From Macrocystis pyrifera (taxonomy: Eukaryota; Sar; Phaeophyceae; Laminariales; Laminariaceae), in assembly GCA_031763025.1 (NCBI GenBank), contig JASSKH010000016.1, positions 2,728,001 through 2,792,000 of the forward strand: DNA of 64,000 nucleotides. Reading direction: 5' to 3'. The notes beneath the pieces were generated by a model. It saw nothing but the letters and a program-made list of their open reading frames with translations. It made no database searches and was not told where the DNA came from. Position numbers and translations under genes: made by a program. Positions 46,614 through 57,700 of this stretch are shown one piece after another. Positions within the stretch are counted from its first letter, which is position 1. Every line of letters starts with the position of its first letter.

Positions 46614-46831
46614 TATTACGGGGGACCATAATAATCAGGATCCATCATGAACACAACCACCTATATATTCGAGTAATTTTTACTATTACGGGGGACCATA
46701 GTAAATAGGACCAAATATTGTTAGTAAAAATAGGTGAATATAAAAGTTTTTATGTATACCATAGGTCCCATCAACTATGGACCCCCGTAATAGGCGTTGT
46801 GGGTCCTGATTACTATGTTCTCCCGAGTAAA
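46614..46831 (+). mobile_element. M1 subfamily II element carrying a nested M1
   Basis: The outer element is TATTACGGGGGACCATAATA..CAGGATCCATCATGAACACA..ATATATTCGAGTAA (46614-46683), interrupted, then GGGTCCTGATTACTATGTTC and TCCCGAGTAA (to about 46831). Without the insert it is about 109 bp, the family length. The inner copy starts at a TA. Confidence 0.82.
46684..46792 (+). mobile_element. M1 MITE, full length, nested, mixed arms
   Basis: Exactly 109 bp. The left arm is ACCATAGTAAATAGG and the right arm CATCAACTATGGACCCCC, so the arms derive from the two variants. It is inserted at TA in the core of the outer element. Confidence 0.87.
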
Positions 46832-47869
46832 AGTGCAGACACGTGCTACGACAGAGTTGGCAATTTTTTGCCACAACATTTGTGCTGTACGACGGGGGCC
46901 TCACACTCACTAGTAGACAGCGATAGGGGAGACAGGGCCTCCAAAGTAAACCCAAGAAGGGAAGCTTTTGAGCTAAATTTTACTCATGTCGTTATCCACT
47001 TCAGGGTTGACTTCGATCTACTTGAACCGCTGTGCAATACCAGGCAATTAACTGAAAAATGATTATTGGTGGTCGTCGATAATGGTGTTGTCGTTGTCGA
47101 AGTTGGGACGATATTTTTGAGGGTGAAGAACCAACACCGTGGTCAGCACATTTCACGTTCACCTGGTAAAGGTTTGGCTGAGGCCCGCCGTGGATGGGAT
47201 GACTCTGCTCCGAGGCGAGGGTCTTCACGTTGTCAACCCTCTCAACTATCAAATGTATTGCTGCCCATGGGTGCTTCAAGGATGAACCTGAGCATATTTC
47301 CATTACGCACGGTTGGTACTCAGCTTTTGCCGTATTGTTTGTGCTTGGTGAGGTGGTCGAGGGGGTTTTGAGTTGTGCGGAGCGTCGGGCTCGCAGGTGT
47401 CCTGGACGATGTTTAGCAGTGCTCTTTAATGCTGTGTAGAGTCTGAACTCTCCGCCTTCTGCTGCTGTGTTCGGGTTTCCACAAGGTTTAGTAGGATTTA
47501 TACCAAGGGAGTACCAACGTTTCGAAATCTGCCCACGGGTATTGAAGCCATGAATCCCCTACAGGCCACGCAGAGTCCTATATGCGAACGGCGTGGGCGG
47601 TAGGTTGAGCTGCTCGTGTTGGCGAGGCGGTCTCGTACACTGTTTCTGCGGCGGTGCTGCAGAAACGATCCCCCACTGCTGTAATTCCAAGTACATCGGT
47701 GCTGCAGAAACGACCCCCCACTGCTGTAGTTCCAAGTACAGCAGTTCGTCCCCCAAAAGTACCGGGGACGAGTACGTACATAGTACGCGTGCTCCACTGT
47801 TTTGTAGGTACGTTTGTGGTATCCTGCCATCCACGATGCTCCAGTGGGAACGATTTGCACAATCATCTT
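46832..47869. other. No recognised gene; small ACTGCTGT-containing duplication
   Basis: 47655-47682 and 47700-47727 repeat GTGCTGCAGAAACGA-CCCC-ACTGCTGTA with a 45-bp period. Frames elsewhere are not recognised. Confidence 0.4.
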
Positions 47870-48403
47870 GTTGTCCACTGATATGCCACCGGACGCCGTG
47901 GTCCTCCCGTACCAACGTACCAATCCAAGTCCCACGGTATCCCGCAGGATCTCATGAGATAGCACGGCCCGTCGTAGGGCATACATGAAACCCCACGAAA
48001 TCCCATGGGATGCCATTTCTCCCATAATGGGACGGACGGTTGGATAAGGTACAACGGTGTGGAATAATGCACCGGACTCGCCATCTACTCATATCTTAAA
48101 GAGAACTGCTGTATACCCGGCTTCCATGAAGAAGGTCCGCAAGCAGATCACCGTATCCAAAGAGGCGTATTTCCAAGACATCCGGGCGGATTCTCTAGGA
48201 TTCCCGAGGAAGTCTCGGGGGTTTTCGTGGGTCACCACGGACTTCCATGATTACCCATGGGTCTCCATGACAAACACAAGGGGACCGCATTTACCCCGGA
48301 TTGCCTTGAGACACCACGGCGATGGCAACGACTACCGCGAGAGCCCATCGGGAAACCGCGGGCACCCGTGGATACCCGTGGCAATGACCACCGAAAACCA
48401 CTA
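47870..48403. repeat. Second cluster of CCATGG / CCACGG / CCCGTGG palindromes
   Basis: CCCATGGG, CCACGG, CCGTGG, CCCATGG and CATGGGATGCCAT words recur through the stretch, much as at 17340-17705. No gene is supported. Confidence 0.6.
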
Positions 48404-48533
48404 TTTTCTTATCAGCTGCGATGGAATCCCACGTATTTCCCGTGAGAGCCCATGGTAGACAGAACCACGATTTTCTTATCAGCTGCGATGGAATCCCACG
48501 TATTTCCCGTGAGAGCCCATGGTAGACAGAACG
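48404..48533 (+). repeat. Tandem duplication, 67-bp unit, two copies
   Basis: TTTTCTTATCAGCTGCGATG..TTTCCCGTGAGAGCCCATGG..TAGACAGAAC at 48404 is repeated without change from 48471 to 48533. Identity implies a very recent event. Confidence 0.9.
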
Positions 48534-48617
48534 GGATCTCGCAGGTACGTCGGATGCGACGGTATTTCAGTCGGCGTGATAAGGGGTCTCAAGGGGGCTT
48601 TCGCCTTGCCGCCGACA

Positions 48618-48938
48618 GATCGAGATCTTCACGCGGGACTCCATTGGGCCCCGTTGAAACCGATGGGGCGACCCGTGAAGACTTCGTTTTCAATTGCTTA
48701 CAATATTTATCGTTGACCTTTCGCGTTCAAACCATTCGTTGTCGGGCTTTCTTCGAACGGCAACTTGCAAATGACAAGGCGAAAGATCGGGATCTTCACG
48801 CGGGACTCCATTGGGCCCCGTTGAAACCGATGGGGCGACCCGTGAAGACTTCGTTTGCAATTGTTTACAATATTTCTCGTGGACCTTTCGCGTTCAAACC
48901 ATTCGTTGTCGAGCTTTCTTCGAACGGTAACTTGCAAA
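48618..48938 (+). repeat. Tandem duplication, 167-bp unit, two copies
   Basis: GATCGAGATCTTCACGCGGG..CGAACGGCAACTTGCAAATG (48618-48784) recurs at 48785-48938 with about a dozen differences. The unit contains GGGCCCCGTTGAAACCGATG. An open frame runs through both copies, but no protein family is recognised. Confidence 0.88.
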
Positions 48939-49969
48939 TGTATCGTTCAAGTTTAAAACGACAACTATACGCTGCTGTATCATGTGCGCCATTGTGCATC
49001 AACAAAGAATACTGTTGCTCGTTGATGCTTTGGATTTACCTTTTACTGTACGTTATATGTATATGTGTCCGCCGGTATTGCTCGGCGTACGGAGTACGAA
49101 TATAATGCCAGTGTCACACAGCAGTGGTCTTGTCGTACACACGTATAGTAACCGCAAGATGCTAGCACGTGCAGCGTTGGTGCTTCTGTTGACGCCACAA
49201 GACAACATGCACATGTCTTGGCAGGTACGGTCAAGTGATACGTGACTTCCGCTTGCACATGTTGTTCTCTCGGCTACTGGCGGCTGGCATCAACCATTCG
49301 TGGCGAAGCCCCTTGGACTTACTGTTGTAAAATAGAACGTGTCAAGTACTTCTCGTAAAGGAAATCAATAGTATACCACCTTTCATGAAAGCATGGTGTA
49401 CCTCAATACTCTCCCGAAGTCTCCTAACGAAGTAAAGTGTTGTGTCTGCCGATAGCGACTTACTCTTCTTAACATGAACCAACGCCTTCGACGTTTACGT
49501 CGCACTCATACGCTTGCGAAATGTTGTCTCCTCTTGGCAGGAGAGGGTCCTCTGGGCAGGAGAGGGCCGCACCTGGTCACTTCTATAGCATTTGTTCGTA
49601 CAGTAGTACCAGTTCCGTGACCGCTGCTGTTGATTGTGCACCTTTGTAGAAATCCGGCATCTGCGAGCGCCACAAAGAACGAAACACATCCGACCCCGAG
49701 CTAGTACCAACGTCAGGCGTAGGAGAACCCTCATGGTCACTCCATTCAGCATGAACATCGCCATACTTTCCGGACGCCGTTTGCACTGGAACAGGGAACG
49801 GTAAGATCGAGATTGAGCGATGTCGAATCAGGCAGCACTTCGAGCCTGGAAACTGGCCGCGAGGAGAGGGCCATGCGAAAGGCACGGGACAAACAGGTGA
49901 AGCCAGCCCGTAGTTTTATCGTGGGAGCGACGAAATTAGCTACGTTTGAAACAGGCCGGAAATCGTGCG
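48939..49969. other. No recognised gene
   Basis: - strand frames at 49583-49885 and 49746-50123 are not recognised. This is the most likely place, together with 50.3-50.98 kb, for an unfound 5' exon of the ABCG gene. Confidence 0.35.
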
Positions 49970-50310
49970 CAGGGCAGAATAACAGTGGATGAATGACCGG
50001 TTCCTCACAACAACGACATGTTTGATATCGCGGTCGGGTTGTTCGTGAAGCCATGGACGATCGATGTTGTACGACATTGATACGCATTTCTTCGTCTTCT
50101 AGTATGGGCGCAAGGCGCTGCAATAGTGTGTGCTCGCAAGCAAGTGCTTACTTACAGTAGACTGTCCGTGTATCACAACGAAGACAACGGTTCATGACGG
50201 TCTGGCGGTTCATGTAAGACATGGATGGTCGATAGAAGCGGTTTGATATGCAATTGTTCGTCGTTTAGGATGGCTGGAGAGGGCTGTAAGAATATGTGCT
50301 CTTCAGATCG
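49970..50310. repeat. Diverged tandem pair, ~165-170 bp unit
   Basis: ATGGACGATCGATGTT..ATTTCTTCGTCTTCTAGTAT..TAGTGTGTGCTC (about 50052-50135) and ATGGATGGTCGATAGA..AATTGTTCGTCGTTTAGGAT..GAATATGTGCTC (about 50220-50302) are aligned copies, each preceded by a CGGTC-GG-GTTC.TG block. Both are well diverged. Confidence 0.5.
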
Positions 50311-50983
50311 CCTGGAATTGAGCATTGCGTGAGCCGAATGCGTTTTCGTCCTGCTATTCAAAGCATGGGATATTGTATACGTTACGAATTGTGTCGAACA
50401 CCAAGGAGACGTCTAGACCCTGCGAATGTGAAGTTCCGTACGGCTTGTTCCGGAAACGGCTTCTTCGTGCCCTGCAGCGATAGGCGCATCCCCACTCGCA
50501 ACATCAGTTTGTTGTGCTGACCATAGACCCCTGTATCCCTCCAATGCTCAGGCGAGACACGTCGCGTGCTCACCGACCAGGCAGGCATTACCTGCGCCGA
50601 GCATAAAGCACAGTCCGATGTTAGGCGAGTTGCACGAGGAGTGAGCTGCATCCTACCAAGTACCGCTTGTGAGGCGGGCATTTTACATACGGATGACAGC
50701 GCCGAATGAATTGCTGCGTGTTCTTGTGTGGACACTCCCAGAGACAGCGGTTGGGTGGGTACTTTGACGGCGCCGCTAACTTCAGTAGCCGAGGCGCACT
50801 CGCGCGAGGGGCTGCCCTGTTTTGTTGCAAGTCTTCCTATTTCGTGCCTTTCGATTTTGCGATATGCATCGTCATCGATATGCTACCAAAATACTGACCT
50901 TCACCCGGTAGTAAGCAGTGGCCCTCAACAGTGCCGCGTGTCTTATTGTTTCTCGTGAAATACTGCCCGGAACTGACCACCAG

Positions 50984-51178
50984 GTACATTTGAGGTTTCG
51001 TGATATCCACTTCAGCGTGGATCTCTCGAAGGCCAAAGCCGCAATAATGGGTGGAAAACCTGGGGTTAAACGCATCCTCAAGGGAGTAAGCGGCGCCGTG
51101 GAATCCGGGCAGATCTTGGCAATTATCGGTTCGTCGGGAGCGGGGAAAACCTCCTTGCTCGATGTCCTGGTGGGAAAG
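50984..51178 (+). CDS. ABCG exon A: NBD start and Walker A
   Basis: Acceptor CCACCAG/GTACATT, donor GGAAAG/GTACAG, phase 0-0, 65 codons. It encodes VHLRFRDIHFSVDLSKAKA, GVKRILKGVSGAVESGQILA and IIGSSGAGKTSLLDVLVGK. Walker A (GSSGAGKT) is at 51128-51151. The frame is open upstream without an ATG, so a preceding exon is expected. Confidence 0.92.
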
Positions 51179-54100
51179 GTACAGTATATTCAAGGGAATG
51201 TGTTGTTTTAGACGCGTGCATTGGTAGCCGTGTTGCACATGTGAGCGCAAACAATTATGTCTGACGGAGCTACTCCCATGAGGTATCGGAGTTGCCCATA
51301 CACGTTTTCGTCCGATGTACTTTGTATCATTGTTCAACAAATCGAGGCGTATTATTATAGGGGTTGCAGTTAGGGCTGGCACGTTTTGGCCCATTTTTCA
51401 GACTGGCCGGGCTCCTCAACTCAACCAATACCGTTGGTGTTGCACAATATGTTAGCGTATGGACGTTGAGATCCATACGTATCTATTGTCATGTGCAGTC
51501 AATTCGCACTGAAAAGAGTGTACGAGTATCTTAGGTTGGATATTAAGATAAATGCAATATGCGGATAAATTACGAGTCTGTCTTACTCGTAGTACCGTAT
51601 ATTGTATGTTCAAGTAACCTCTGTCGAGACGTTGACCATACGTATAGCAGACAGCTATCTTACTACTACAGGACACTCACCGTTAGGAATGTTGCTGTAA
51701 GACAGCCTTGCTTACCGTTAGGAATGTTGCTATTGGACAGACTGTCAGCTAGTCAGTACAATAGCCATACATTTTCTTACCACCAGAAGTATCAAGGAAT
51801 GTTTCTATAGGACGGGCTGTCAGCCGGTGCAATACTCTTCATAGGCCTATCTTCCCGTAGCATGGGCATTATATGATGATCAGGCAAAGGTCAACCCTAC
51901 CTCGATACTGTCTGGGATACAACTACCCTGATAGGCGTTCGGATAGGTCGTCGGGTTGCGCTATCAGCTATTCTCGAATTCAGTCTGCGGGCGACTTACT
52001 CATTAAGAGCAAGAGCTCCTCACGCGAGCAACCTCAGAAAAATACACGGTCTACTCCTATCCTATCACGAGTCTTTCGTAAAGCATGTTAGTTCTTCTAG
52101 CGGGAGGAGGCTTTGATCTAGCCAAAAGGAGGAGGCGTTTTATCTGTATAACACTGGGACTGGGAAAGATCGACTGGCCGGGCTATTTCTGCTACGCTTG
52201 TGATCCGACGGGTAGGGGTGAATCGTGGTGTGCTGGGTGATATGGGTGTGCTTTGTAGTGTGTCGCTGAACGAGGCCCATACGTGTGAATGAGGCATAAT
52301 TGTTTGTTGGAACTCACATATATATATGTCTTGGGGACATCCTGTTCTACAACGTACCCGGTTGGCAGTGGGTACACTTAGTGCTTTGAACTACAATAGA
52401 GATGCATATGGGGTGCGCAAGTACTACTCCTAAGCTGCCCAGTTAAGGAGACCTCTGTGCAACTCCCGAAAACGGAGTAGGATGAAAAAACGTTCCAGCA
52501 ATATAAGGGCATGCCTTGTTGGGTGCACGGTAGTCTTCGAACCAAGGAGCCCGTCAGTAGTCTTCGAACCAAGGAGCCCGTCAGTCAAAAAGCTTCTTGT
52601 ATTAAAATGCTACGGTAAACCTATCGTAGGCAGCACGCGTTCCTCTCTCACTCTCAAGAGGTTTGACTTCATCGATTGACGTCATCGATCTATGTTGGTG
52701 ACTCCCGTTGAAATGTTGAAATGTTGCTTGCCCCGGGACCGACCGAAAAGCTGAATACTTCGACGGTGCTGGTTGCGTTATATTTTACGCAGACCGCCGC
52801 CGGTGCTAAAGATCTCGAAATCACTGGCGACATCACGGTGAACGGGCAATCAATGTCCCGGTCTTTCTTTCTGGAGAATGCCGCGTACGTGCCGCAAGAG
52901 GATCGCTTGTGGAGCGCGCTGACAGGTGAACACCCTGATCCATTGCTGGTCTACTGCAGTGCTGTACGTTTGCACCGGGCGCCTTGGCGGAGAATACATA
53001 CCGCTCTGGGTGGTAATAGGTGTAACGACCAGGGGCCGTGTTTTGCACTAAGATTTGAAGACCGACCGGCCCTTACGCTCCCGCTCAGGATGGTGCATGC
53101 CTGCGGCATTCACAACGCAGTGTCGGTGAAGAAATACCTTTGAGTCCGCAGCGTGCGATTGCTGGTGTAAAGGCTTGAGGCTGCTTGGCGCAAATGGCGG
53201 CGGAAATCCATCGACTTATTTGAGGGGCGCAGCAAGCGGCAGTGTGCAACACAGAGTGCTACTGTATAGCAATCTAAATGTGCCGTCGCCCCCAGTCAAC
53301 ATACATGTAACAGGGTGCACCGGCGGAAGGAGTGGAAAGATGGGGGCGGAGGGGTGGTCTGTCGGTTGCTCTGCCTATAGAACATACGGCATCTACCACC
53401 GTAGCAGTAGTTCGTTATGGGCATTGACAACACAATCACGACCAATTTGTGCATGAGGTTTCTCACTCGAAAAGATGTACGTTATTACACCACTAGTAAC
53501 TCATCCAAGCTGACTAAAAATACTATTACGGGGGACCATAGTAAATATAACCAAATATTGATAGTAAAAATAGGCAAATACCAGATATATAGTTTTTTGT
53601 GTGTACCGTAGGTCCTATTTACTATGGCCCCCCGTACTATCGAGATGAGACCAATCCCATAGCCTACTGTAGGTGTATAGCGAAAAACATACCAAAGCCC
53701 GAGTCGCATATCATTGCCCCCCAAGGGACCCAGCCGTTCAGAAACATTTCAGCCAAAAAGGTGATATTCCTCTGCCGCAGCTCGAGTCAAACGATCGATT
53801 ACATTGTCGCGAAGGTAACCTTATCAGCTTGCTGCGCCCACACTGCTTCGTTGCGCCATGATTTTGGTCTCCCCAGTTCGGGAGAATCTGATGTCCGCGT
53901 GCAAGATGTACGGGCCCACCTTGAGCCAAAACCAGTGCGACCGGCGAGTGGACAAAGTGTTGGCGAATCTGGGCCTGGAGGCCTGCCAGCACACTAAGGT
54001 TAGACATCGACCCATTTTGTGTACAGTGGAGTTTCGAAGGCCCCTCACCTGAGGAGCTCTATAGGTCCTCCTAAGAAAGCGTTCTAAGGTAGGGGTTGTA

Positions 54101-54711
54101 GTTTTGACCACAGGCAGGTCTCACTGACGGGCCTCCGAAACGTTGGAGCTCCAGCGGTGCATCGATTTACTATTGTCCGGCAAGGCCGTAGTATAGATAC
54201 AGCCAAGTTAATCTACTGGTCGCGACTAGAATAAAAATTTACTTAAAATGGTACGGGACCACGTTTTCTATAGTCGGAGACAAGACCCTATCTGAAGTAC
54301 AGTAGTACCACCTTTGTTCGGGGCTTTATGACCGGGTGGTCTTGAAATTGGACAGGCACTTCTGCAACCCGATAGCCTCTGTTCAACACCATGTGTACTT
54401 TGGGATATATTTTTATTTCGATTCATCTCTACCCGACTCATCCCACGGTATGCAGAGTTGCCGCTTGTTTCGTCTGGATGTTTGATGACTTGTTAAGCTC
54501 TCCTCGAGTGGACAACTACCAGTTTTAAAGGATATGTGTACTGCGCTATTGTAGCGGTGATGCCTTTGTTTTAGGGTTAGCGCATAGAAATCTTGACGCC
54601 GGTGGTAGCGTGAACATGCTTCTTGATTGCCGTGTTTCGATTGGTGGGATATTGAGCTCTTCATGCGAGGAGCTCAGAATTCAAGCCGGCACACCTATAC
54701 GGCATTGGTCC

Positions 54712-54743
<32 letters not shown>

Positions 54744-57700
54744 GTTCTCCGCGAACATAGGTCGGCAATGTCTTCTTGAAGGGCATCTCTGGGGGTCAGA
54801 AGCGGCGAACATCGATCGGTGTGGAGCTCGTAGTGCGGCGAAAAGTCCTCTTCCTCGGTACGTGCACTCCTGAAAAGGGGTGAGGGCATCTATTCATACG
54901 GCTGGGGCAGTCGCCTCGTCATTAAACGAGGCGTGAGTCTCTGGTGATGGGTGCCTCAATGATAGTCAGAATGTTGTACAGCAGGGTAGGCCGATCGTAG
55001 CGTGTTGACCCGTTAGTCCCCGTTTTGGGGACCAGACCACTCTATTTTCAAGTAGTTTCTCCCGAAACAGGAACTGCAGTCGTTAATAGGGTTACCCCTT
55101 CTCGAAGAGCAATTAAATTCGTCTTTTTTTATCATCCCATATATTATATGCGCCCTTCGTTTATCTCTCCCTCCTAATACGAGGGATCATAGTAAATAGG
55201 ACCAACTATTGCTAGTAAAAATAGGGAAATATAGAGGTTTTTGTGTTTACCGTAGGTCCTATTTACTATGGTCCCCCGTAATGGTCGTAACTCAGATCCG
55301 GCGTCGCACAGCCGGCCCTCCTCCCCCCTCCTCATTCTGGTACGCTCCTTCGTTTTTATCGCGGGAGGGTTCAGCGCCTTCTTCCCGCGTGGACTCTCGT
55401 CAATTTGTTTCGGATAAAAACCATTCGGTTTTAGTGTGGCCTCATTGTTGCAGGAGAAAAAGGTCTTGTAAACCCTCGATTTACCGTGCAACTTGCTTTA
55501 GCCGCGAAACCCCGGCGCGTGTCCGGTATGATGTGTCTGGTTTCGTCCATGTACAAAAGCGCGTGCGTTCATTCAACCGCGCGTGCATTCGTTCATCGTG
55601 CAAGGGGCATAAAAGGTGTGGGTGCTCTGTGTGCCCCTCTTTGAAGCAGGGGTTCCGTGCGCCCGCCACGCACGTGTCATGACGTGGCTGAGTTGTTTGG
55701 CAAGTGCGCAAACACCGCTCAAACCGTGTCAGTATTCTACACGGCTAACGCTGGTGTCTCTCGTCTAGAGGGCTTAATGCATCACAGCTCCGTTCTGGTG
55801 ACCGCCGACAATCGATTGGTTTTGTGCTAAACGCCGAACACCAAATGGCGCATGGTTGCGATACAACCGTAACGCAGGTTAGCTAATGTACGCGACCTCA
55901 GCCAATGCATGCCACGGTACAAAGGCGCCCCAACATTCCATGAGATTCTTCAGTTAAGGACCTCCATCATCCCTCGCCCCAAACCTCTTATTTTGTTTGA
56001 TACGATAAAAATGAAAACCCAACGAAAAATCCCAAGCATGCCCCAGGTGTACAACGAGTACTATTGCAACACCACACATCTGGTATTCCGACGATAAGGC
56101 ACGCATCCTTATTAGGGAGATCCCCAGATGAGGACCTCGTTAGTCCCAGTGACAGTTTGGCCAGAAAGTGCCATTACTGTATATACCTCTATCGTGCACG
56201 TGGCCGCCAAATATATACAGGGTGCATGCCTCAATGTTTTGCTGCGTTAAGATAGAGATTCTGCTAGAACCTCTCAAGCCGGAGATGCGTGCCATACTAC
56301 CGAAAAACCTGGTAGTTTGTTGTTTGCACGTCTCCTCCCTGCTCCACTCTACCTCACTGCAGTAGACCCACCACTCTCCGGCCCCGACTGTGCAACCATA
56401 TATTAAAAATACCTCCTCCCCCCCCCCCCCCCCCTGCTCATTGTAGAGATGCGAGGGACTAAGGTGATACGACTACAGTCGTGCATGACATTTTGAGTAC
56501 ACCTCCTTACCCCCCCCCTGCGCATCCCCGCGTCCGATGTACCCTACTTTGGTGGTCTTCAAGACGAGCCAACGTCCGGACTTGATGCGGCTTCCGCGTC
56601 CGAGATCATGGCGCTCTTACGACGCCTTGCTTCGGAGTCCGGCATGATCATCGTCACATCGCTGCACCAGCCGTCCAGCCGGGTGTTCAACAGCTTCGAC
56701 CAGGTTTGCGTTTTCTATTGTTGAAAGAATGGCTATTAATAGGGTGGCATGTACCTGGTATGTGCATGTTGATGGTTGCAAGTTTTTTTCTGCGTTGGGT
56801 TGGTTGCGAACTTCCCACTGCGATGCGTGCTATTACGGGGGTCCATAGTTAATAGGACCTATGGTGTACATAAAAACCTATATATTTAACTTTTTTTACT
56901 AACAATATTTGGTCCTGTTTACTCCCGTCGTAGTATATATCTGCTGCTGTGATGGTCGCGAGTGCTGTTCTAATGCGATATCTACAAACCTTCTCCTGCA
57001 GCGATTGTTGCATTTTATTTTCTGCCGCAATGACTGCAAGTATTTTCCTGCTATTAATAGTAGTGGTTGCAGGTGTTTTCCCACTGGGATGGTCGCAAAC
57101 CTTTTCCTGCTGCTATGATTGCAGGCCGTTTCCTGCTGTGATGGTTTTCAAGCGTTTTCCTCGTGCGATAGTTGCAAGCCCCTCTCTACCGCAATGGTTT
57201 CAAGTAATTTCCTGCTGTCATGGGTCGCAAGCCGTTAACTACTGCGATGGGTGCAAGCATTTTGCTGCTATGATGGTTGCAAGCCTTTTTCTGCTGCGAT
57301 GGTTGCAAGCCTTTTTCTGGTGCGATGGTTGCAAGCCTTTTGCTGCTATGATGGTTGCAAGCCCTTTTCTGCTGCGATTGTTGCAAGCGTTTTTCCTACT
57401 GCGATGGTGGCAAGTACTGCTTATCTAACTGCGGTGGTTGCAAGCCTTTTTCCTACCGCGACAGTTGGAGGCGTTTCCCTGCTGCGCGGGTTGCAAGCAT
57501 TGTTCCTACTGCGATGGTAGCGAGACCTTTTCCTGCTGCGATGATTGCAAGCGTGCAATACCTTGCTCCCGAAACCTAGGGTGCAATCCTGGAGAGGTCA
57601 GATATGTGAATTTACCAACCACCTGTTCACGACTGAGACGCACACTCGTTCCACGAAAGGAACAAGAAGATTCTCGAAGCCACCCTCTCTCAGCCAGCCA

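Noticed and set aside
50382-50735. 117-codon - strand frame just upstream of the ABCG exons
   Set aside because: No domain was recognised and it overlaps other equally open frames; support is too weak to call a gene.
55480-55682. Cys-rich frame (CKGHKRCGCSVCPSLKQGF) in an ABCG intron, perhaps a transposase zinc motif
   Set aside because: The spacing of Cys/His does not fit a known motif, and no further transposase sequence surrounds it.
56450-56520. Similarity of GGTGATACGACTAC..GTGCATGACA to sequence after the C tract at 16214
   Set aside because: Only about 35 bp align with gaps; this is too little to call a third copy of the poly-C LINE.
56949-57428. 160-codon frame with repeated FLLRWLQAF-type peptides
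   Set aside because: It is the translation of the intronic minisatellite, not a protein.
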